A DNA stretch of 64,000 nucleotides from Casuarina equisetifolia (Eukaryota > Streptophyta > Magnoliopsida > Fagales > Casuarinaceae), in NCBI GenBank assembly GCA_028551475.1, contig CM052355.1, positions 20,239,580 to 20,303,579 on the forward strand, given 5' to 3'. A program made the translations under genes and the position numbers. Position 1 is the first letter of the stretch; the number at the start of each line of letters is the position of its first letter. The notes beneath the pieces are model-generated. The model saw only the letters and a list, made by a program, of their open reading frames with translations, had not been told where the DNA came from and ran no database searches. This document shows, piece by piece, positions 57,982-64,000 of this stretch.

Positions 57982-58323
57982 TGTTATAATGTGTGGTGTC
58001 GATCTAAGGCATTGATCTGTAAAGCTATTTATAAGATTATGAGCATTACCAACTCTGGAGTTAACTTTTGAGTAAAATAATAGGTCTCCTAATATGGTAT
58101 TAGAGCTTAAGCTTCTTCCATGGCACCTTTATGGATAAGGTTAAATCTTAAGTCCATGGTAAGACACCATGATGGTTTGCTAATTGTCCACCATGGTAAA
58201 GGGCACATTATAATGTGTGGTTTTTGTCTCACATTGCCAAAGCATGTGTTTATGGAGCTATTTATAAGATTAAGTACCATTAATTCAAGAGTTGACTTTT
58301 AAGTTGAATAATAAGCCTTTTAA
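57982..58323 (+). mobile_element. TRIM-like miniature LTR element
   Basis: Two direct repeats of about 111-118 bp (57,982-58,092 and 58,206-58,323) share AATGTGTGG and GCTATTTATAAGATTA. Two to three bases after the first repeat is TGGTATTAGAGCTTAAG, a good methionine-type primer binding site. Just before the second is a short purine run (AAAGGG). The internal part is about 113 bp and cannot code. This is the structure of terminal-repeat retrotransposons in miniature, which move using proteins of other elements. No clear target duplication was seen. Confidence 0.7.
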
Positions 58324-58439
58324 TAATTTTGATCATTTATCATCCATTGATGCTAGAGACCTAAGAAGGAAAACTTTAGGACCAATTATGAGTTGTTCTT
58401 TCCTTACTTGATTAGAGATTGCACACTTATAGGTGAGAT

Positions 58440-60450
58440 TGTCAAAGTGGCAAGTTGGAAAAGATGAGATGCAAATGATTTTAGAGATATGACTACCGTG
58501 GCTTGTTGATCCACATGGACTTGTTGCATGCTATAATTAATCTAATGGTTGGTACTAACATTGGATTCTAACATGACAAGTTTACCATGCCTAGGATATC
58601 TATAAGAAAATTAAGAATTTTTTTTATTATGCGAGGTTGTGCATGAACTAACACATGGTATTAATGATATAATGATATCAAGAGATATTGCAAAGTTCCC
58701 CCAATGTTTTAGTAGTGTGTGGGATCTATAAATGGTTTGCCATCATTGATGAAGGTTGTGTGACTAGTGGTGTAGAGTGTAGAGACACCATAAGCATTTC
58801 CAAATTTTTCTTGTTTTATTATATCATAAGCAAAACAAATTTGGCTTGATAAAGATTTAGCCCATTGAGGGTTGATTGGAACTTTATCCTAAGGAAATAA
58901 TTTGATGGTCCAATGTCATTGATGAAAAATTTATTTTGGATGATATATTTTATTATGGGCCATTAGGAGTTCTAGTTAATGTAAGATTATGATATGGGAA
59001 TGGGTATTATGTTTATGTCAAAGGGAAAGTGTCTTTCTTGGACATGGAGGATTTTGGAAAAAGTGGTCATCTTCCTCAAATAAGGCATTAGAAATGAAGT
59101 AAATTCTTTGAGTTGCAAGACAAAAATAACAAGAAACTTTATAATTTGAAGGATCCTAAAGAAAAACACATTTCCAACCTTGGAGTCAATTTGTTCTATG
59201 TGAAAGGCCATACCGTTTCCTTTGTTTGTTTTTTTTTTTTTCTTTTTGATTCTAACTAGGTATGGGTAGACTAAACAACCAATGGTTTGTAAATGAGATA
59301 TTGATGGGGGATTGTTGTAGATATTTTTCCATGGAGATTGGTTGTTCAATATTGTAGTGAACAATCTATTTATAATATGTATGGCTATCTCAAAGGAAAA
59401 ATCTGAACCATGTAATGGCATGTTTGTGTGATGTAACATTGAAAGTCTCATTTTGACAAGATCCCAATGTTTTCTTTTGGTAGAGCTATTTTGTAAGGGG
59501 CTATAAGGACTTGAAATATACTAATGAATGCTAAGTTTTTCTAGTAGTTGGTAGAATGGCGTTGATAACAATTTTGCAGCAATATCACATATAATCGGTT
59601 TAATTTTTGTAGATAGTTTATTCTCAAAATATGTGTAGAAAATAGTGAAAATATGAAGGAATAGATCCCTTGAACATAAAGAATAAAAATCCAAGTAAAT
59701 TTAGAAAAATTATTTAAAAAAATGAAGATTTTATGTCCATGTAAGGATTTTATAGGAGATAGTTCCTATATATTAAAATGTACTATTTGTGGTGGGCCCT
59801 TTATCCACTATTTGTTAGGGGATGGTATTGTTGTTTACTCTTACCTATAATACACCCCTTACATGGTGAAAAGGGTTTTCCTATTAAAAAACGTCTATGT
59901 GGTGTTGAACAAATTCATTATATTTTTATGGGCTATATGGCCTAGGCAATCATACCAATGAACTAGTTTATGGTTAAGGGGTGCCATCAATGCAGATGGT
60001 TTCTACTTAGGGTCCAACTATGTGAAGTGGTATAATCCTTAACAAAAGTGTCTCTAAGGAGGGTCTCACCTATATGAAGGCTTTATGTGACACAAAAGTC
60101 ATCATAAAAGGAGAAACACAATTATTATTTCTTGTAAATATAGAAACAACAAAAGGTTAATAGATATTGAAAGTACCATAAGAACATTAGAGATGGTAAA
60201 ATTAGATTGTGTTATTAGGAGGTGAGTGTTGTCATCGATAATTCTTTTTTAGATTCCTTTATACAAAAGCAAGTTGTTTAGATCAATGGTATTTTGCATG
60301 TGGTTCCTAGCACTAGAATCTAGAAACCAACTTTAGTATCACATCATAGACAATGATGCAAGAGTAGTCTAATTTACATGTGGATTATTTTGGGTTTGCT
60401 GAGGATTTTACCTTTCTTGCCAATGATCAATGTGATGACTCATACATTAT
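58440..60450 (-). pseudogene. Copia pol remnant with most of the RT deleted
   Basis: From right to left the reverse strand reads WFLDSSARNHMQNTIDLNNL (protease, DSS for DSG, near 60,320) and LGHIAHKNIMNLF (pre-integrase, near 59,930). A 154-codon open frame follows at 58,987-59,451 with MPLHGSDFSFEIAIHIINRL and ISHLQTIGCLVYPYL (integrase C-terminus). After it comes FFINDIGPSNYFLRIKF near 58,920, already past the RT active site, and then PFIDPTHY and GGTLQYLL (RNase H start). The RT N-terminal and catalytic parts are therefore missing between about 58,950 and 58,990. Confidence 0.8.
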
Positions 60451-60534
60451 TAGATTTGGCATCTAGGCTACTAGTTGTTTTGATTTTGGCTAATGGAAAC
60501 TAACAATTTATGATGAGTCCTACTTTGTCCATTA

Positions 60535-61330
60535 TGTTGTGGCTAATTTAGTATGGCTTCATTGAGTCTATGCAATAGGGCATTCAAAGAGGTTAAGCGG
60601 TAAAGGAGAACACACATAAGGTGAGGAAATAAGGGAACTCTTCATTGGAAAAGAAAGTGTATAAAACAAAAGGACTTTAAATCCTTGGTCAACCATTAAT
60701 GGCATTCCCCTTTCCTTTTGCACTCTACTAGTCATCACCTTTTGTTCTCCGTAAAAGTACACAAAAGTCAAGTTAGCATTCCTTTCCTCTTTCCTTTATT
60801 TAACATAGGAATCTTCCAATGGTTATAACTAACATGTGGCCTTGGTCTATAAGTCCATTTCAAAAGGTTCATCATGAGCTCTTTTTTTCAAAAAAGGAGT
60901 GCTTTTGCCTAAATTGCAATTGCCTTGCTTTTCCCAAGGGATCTAAATAGGGTGGCTACTCATCATTTAATCCCAGCCACATAAGTGGAGCAAGATTTCC
61001 TCCCTAGAGGTGTTGCTTAGCTCCTTATTATTTACTGATTGCATGCAATGGCTAGCCTTTTTGCTACTTTTTCCTACCAATCTTGCATGCATGTCTTTAG
61101 CATCCTCACACTTCTCCATGTGCAGGTGCCTTTCACTCTAAATACTCTCTTTTTAAGGATTCTCTTAGTATAACAAAGTCTCCTTCCAATTGGCATCTTC
61201 CTTGTTAACCCTTAATTTGCCTTCATTGCTTGTTCTTGGTGTTGGTCCATCTTAGGCCTTGGGTCCCATTTCTTCATTCAAATGGAGTAGGGGTCACACA
61301 ATTCCCTTAACACGATTTTTTAGTACAAGT
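60535..61330 (-). repeat. 3' LTR of the gag-only gypsy element
   Basis: Starts at TGTTGTGGCTAAT on the plus strand, where similarity with 63,293 begins. The inner end is not sharply defined, because its partner is cut off by the window. Confidence 0.65.
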
Positions 61331-63292
61331 CTAACCATGATAAAAAGATTTCCTTTGATTTCTCCTCATCTTCTAATTATTGGCTAGGCATTCTTCCTAT
61401 ACTCTTTTCCTTCACAACTATCCCTTTTTTCCTCTTGACATTGCCTCCTTTCCATATGCAACTTTTGTAGCCCCATCATGCTTTTTTTTTTATTATTCAA
61501 AGCACTATGTCATTACCAGTCACCTTACCTAGTTGCACATCTCTCTTGGCTTAACTAGGCTTTTCATTTCTTCAAGGTATGGCAACTCCCTCAATTGCCT
61601 TTCTTATGCATACATTCCTCTTGGCTTCATTGAGCCTTCTTCATAGTCATCATTTTTAGGCCAATCTATATGGCTTCCTTCATAACTAGCCTTTGATTTA
61701 CTTTTCATTTTGTGATCATTCTCTAGCCTTTGAGTTTCTCATTAGACTTAGGGTTACTTTCCTTGCATTTCCTTTTCAAACTAACGCTAGTTGATGTGAT
61801 GCTATTGCATTTCCTTGATACCATGTAATGGGGCCAAACATGGGGCTACAAGGTCTATAATGAATAACTTGTTAAGCCATAGAGTGGGCATGGCTTTTGC
61901 CATCCAAAGCAACATATCTCCTAAAATATGTAGGTAATCATCCATATTGGTTATCAACTTCCTTTTGATTAATGAAAAAGTGGACATCACTAATGTCCAT
62001 GAGCACCAAAAACATCCATTCTACTAGGCCCACCTAAATCATCATATGGTTGTTGCTAACTTATGTTGTGCCTATTGTCTCCACCTAGAGGGTATTTACC
62101 TTCCTTATATCTTTTAAAGCATACAACTCTTTTTTGGCATTTCTGTTAAGGTCTTCCTTTCCCTCATTAACTCCATTTGGGCCTTGACAATCTCATTAAC
62201 ATCCATGGCATTGATTGTTCCTAACCTAGGATAGTTTCAGTGAAAGAAAGGAAGTCTTTTGTTATCATATTGAAGGGCTTTCCTTTGGATAATATCATGG
62301 TTGTCCTTTCTCGGACCTTCTTGATCATTTCATGCCTTGTCCATTCTTGGCTATGAATTGTCCCTTGTCAAGAGCTTAGGGAGTGACTCAACAAATATGA
62401 TGGCATCCTTTAACATTTGGGGTGCTCGTCATCCCATTTTAGCTTGGTTTAATGTTGGAGGTTGTCTACAAACTAAAATAATGCATCCTTGAGAAACTTT
62501 AAGGGTACGTGTAGTAAAAGTGATGTGAACTCTTAAATGTACTCTCTAATGTTGAAGGTGTGGCCTAACTTTCACAAATTTTTACATGTGCCGAATTCCA
62601 CATTTTTATGGTAAAACTACTTTTTAATTTTGCTAACAAATTATGTAAATTTTTCCACTTGCCCTTATCCTTATTCCACCTACATGCAAATTTGTCTCCA
62701 TTAAAAGACTACATCATTAACCAAATTTTATCCCCATTGCTTATCCCTTAAAAGTATTACCCTAAATACCATTGGAAGTTATTGATCTCCTAGGCATCCT
62801 GGTTACCTCCATAATTCCTTGGTTTAGGGGTATTGTTTTAAGGTGCCTTCCACATAAACGAAGACTAGACCTTTAGCCTTAACTAGTTATTCCTTCATAT
62901 GGTAGTTTTTGTTAGCATGTTCACCATTTGCTTTTGGAATTAGTAAATCACCATAGCAATTGAGGTTCCATGAACTTCATTAGACCCTATGCCTTCCATG
63001 GAGATGCCCACCCAATAATGGTCCTTTAACATTTGTAGTGGTCCACAATGAAGGCTACTTGTTGGTGCAACACTTTATCATGGGGTTAGGATTGATCAAA
63101 CATTCTCTACCTCATGGTTAGGATGTAATTTCTCCTTCATGGTCTCTTTATGCCCTTATGTCTTTGTTTGGTGCAACTTCTCCATTTTCAAAAGGCTCTT
63201 TTTATGGTTTCTCTTATAAGAATGAAGCACCTCTTTGGCTGTCTTTCCTTTTAGTTTGTACGCATTGACAAGCTCTAATACTAGAATTGTTA
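61331..63292 (-). pseudogene. Gypsy gag on the reverse strand
   Basis: From about 62,815 leftwards the reverse strand reads GGNQDA.EINNFQWYL, then YFKGISNGDKI-like and CRWNKDKGKW, and after that LGHTFNIREYI and LKFLKDALF. These follow the order of the retrotransposon gag domain of plant gypsy elements (LxxFLWxMExYF; W......W; LxxTGxIREYVxxF; KDALFxFxxGL). Stops and frameshifts occur throughout. No zinc knuckle was found. The outer parts of this interval were not recognised. Confidence 0.6.
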
Positions 63293-64000
63293 TGTCTTAG
63301 CCAATTCAGTGAGGCTTCATGGCCTATATAGCACCCAACATATAAAGATTTTCAGTGTTAAAGGAGCACACACATAAGGTAGGGAAAGAAGGGTAATTCT
63401 TCATTGGATAATAAAGTGTATACAATGAAGGGACTTCAAATCCTTAGTCTACCACTAATGACATTCCTATCTTTCCATACACTCTTCCAATGTTTACAAT
63501 TTACACATGGCCTTGACCAAAAGATCCATTTCAAAAGGCCCATCATAAGCTCTCCTTTCAAAAAATGGTGGGCTCTCATTTATGTTATAACCACCTTACT
63601 TTTCCTAACAAATCTAATTGGGATTTTTGTAGATGTTGCTCAGCATTTGAACCTAGCTACATAGGCTGAACAAGAAGTCCTCCCTAGAGGTGTTGTCTAG
63701 CTCTTAATCATTTAAGGACTATGCATAATGTCTAGCCATTCCATTACTTTTTTTACCCAATCTTATGTTCCCATCTTTAGCATCCATGCACTTCTTAATG
63801 CTAAGGCACTCCTTGAGCCCAATACTCTCCCTCTTAAGACTCTTTCAATCTCCCAAGTCTCCTTTTGATCAATGCCCTCCCTTTCAATCCTTAATTTACC
63901 TCTATAGCTTGTTCTTAGTATCAAGCCATGTTGGACCTAGGCTCCTATTTCTTCCTTGAAATGGAGCAGAGTGTGACAAGTGTTCCTTTCATTACAAGTG
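63293..64000 (-). repeat. 5' LTR of the gag-only gypsy element, partial
   Basis: Aligns with 60,535-61,330 and still matches at the last bases of the window, so the LTR and its target duplication lie outside. Confidence 0.65.

Larger units (their letters stand above)
60535..64000 (-). mobile_element. Gag-only Ty3/gypsy element, cut by the window edge
   Basis: Direct repeats from 60,535 and from 63,293 share long runs (for instance CACACACATAAGG and TCCTCCCTAGAGGTGTTG). The 2-kb internal part reads as gypsy gag on the reverse strand. No protease, RT or integrase is present, so it is a non-autonomous gag-carrying element. The 5' LTR is the right-hand copy and extends beyond base 64,000. Confidence 0.7.

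Noticed and set aside
58987..59451. 154-codon minus-strand frame as a host gene
   Set aside because: It is the C-terminal part of a copia integrase with a lysine-rich low-complexity stretch; part of a dead element.
1..64000. CRISPR arrays, operons, ribosome binding sites, rRNA genes
   Set aside because: Nothing of the kind; the DNA is plant nuclear. The only tRNA-like sequence is the plastid trnL relic.

Overview
This window is nuclear DNA of a flowering plant, very probably a eudicot; the species cannot be named from the sequence. The evidence is: one complete, intronless MATE/DETOXIFICATION transporter of a plant-specific subfamily, a dead copy of a plant BIG BROTHER-type RING ligase, a nuclear copy of plastid DNA, and a dense mass of decayed LTR retrotransposons and LINE pieces. 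Repeats are AT-rich, full of transitions and stop codons, and old. Only one gene looks functional.

Layout. 1-9.7 kb: a copia RT remnant (- strand), then a gag-only copia element (+) with a truncated right LTR. 9.7-25.4 kb: a - strand copia element broken up by nested insertions. These are three solo LTRs of one family (10,065-11,593; 12,933-14,124; 15,439-16,670; target duplications exact at the first and one mismatch at the other two) and a complete but dead Ty3/gypsy element (17,311-25,083, duplication TTTTG). That gypsy element carries about 2 kb of plastid DNA (end of ndhD, all of ccsA, trnL-UAG) inside its RT domain. 25.7-33.2 kb: another copia RT/RNase H remnant, LINE 3' pieces with three copies of the terminal zinc-binding domain, and a 1.55-kb solo LTR with duplication GTTTA.

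33.2-41.2 kb is a repeat-poor island of higher GC around the MATE gene (37,772-39,406), with a TATA box, a CT-rich leader and a pyrimidine-rich 3' flank. 41.3-52.7 kb is AT-rich intergenic DNA holding a 457-bp solo LTR (duplication CTCAA), the BIG BROTHER retrocopy (46,849-47,464), a minus-strand LTR element remnant and a G-rich tract. 52.7-64 kb is again retroelement territory: a dead gypsy element (52,689-57,370), a probable TRIM (57,982-58,323), a copia remnant lacking most of its RT (58.4-60.4 kb) and a gag-only gypsy element running off the right edge (60,535 onward).

The genes do not form a pathway. What can be read is history: host elements, later insertions with target duplications, LTR-LTR recombination leaving solo LTRs, a plastid DNA capture and post-insertion tandem duplications. 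No undescribed biological system was found; the most unusual structures are the plastid insert inside the gypsy RT, the nested copia stack and the gag-only elements. All domain assignments were made by reading translations by eye, without database searches.
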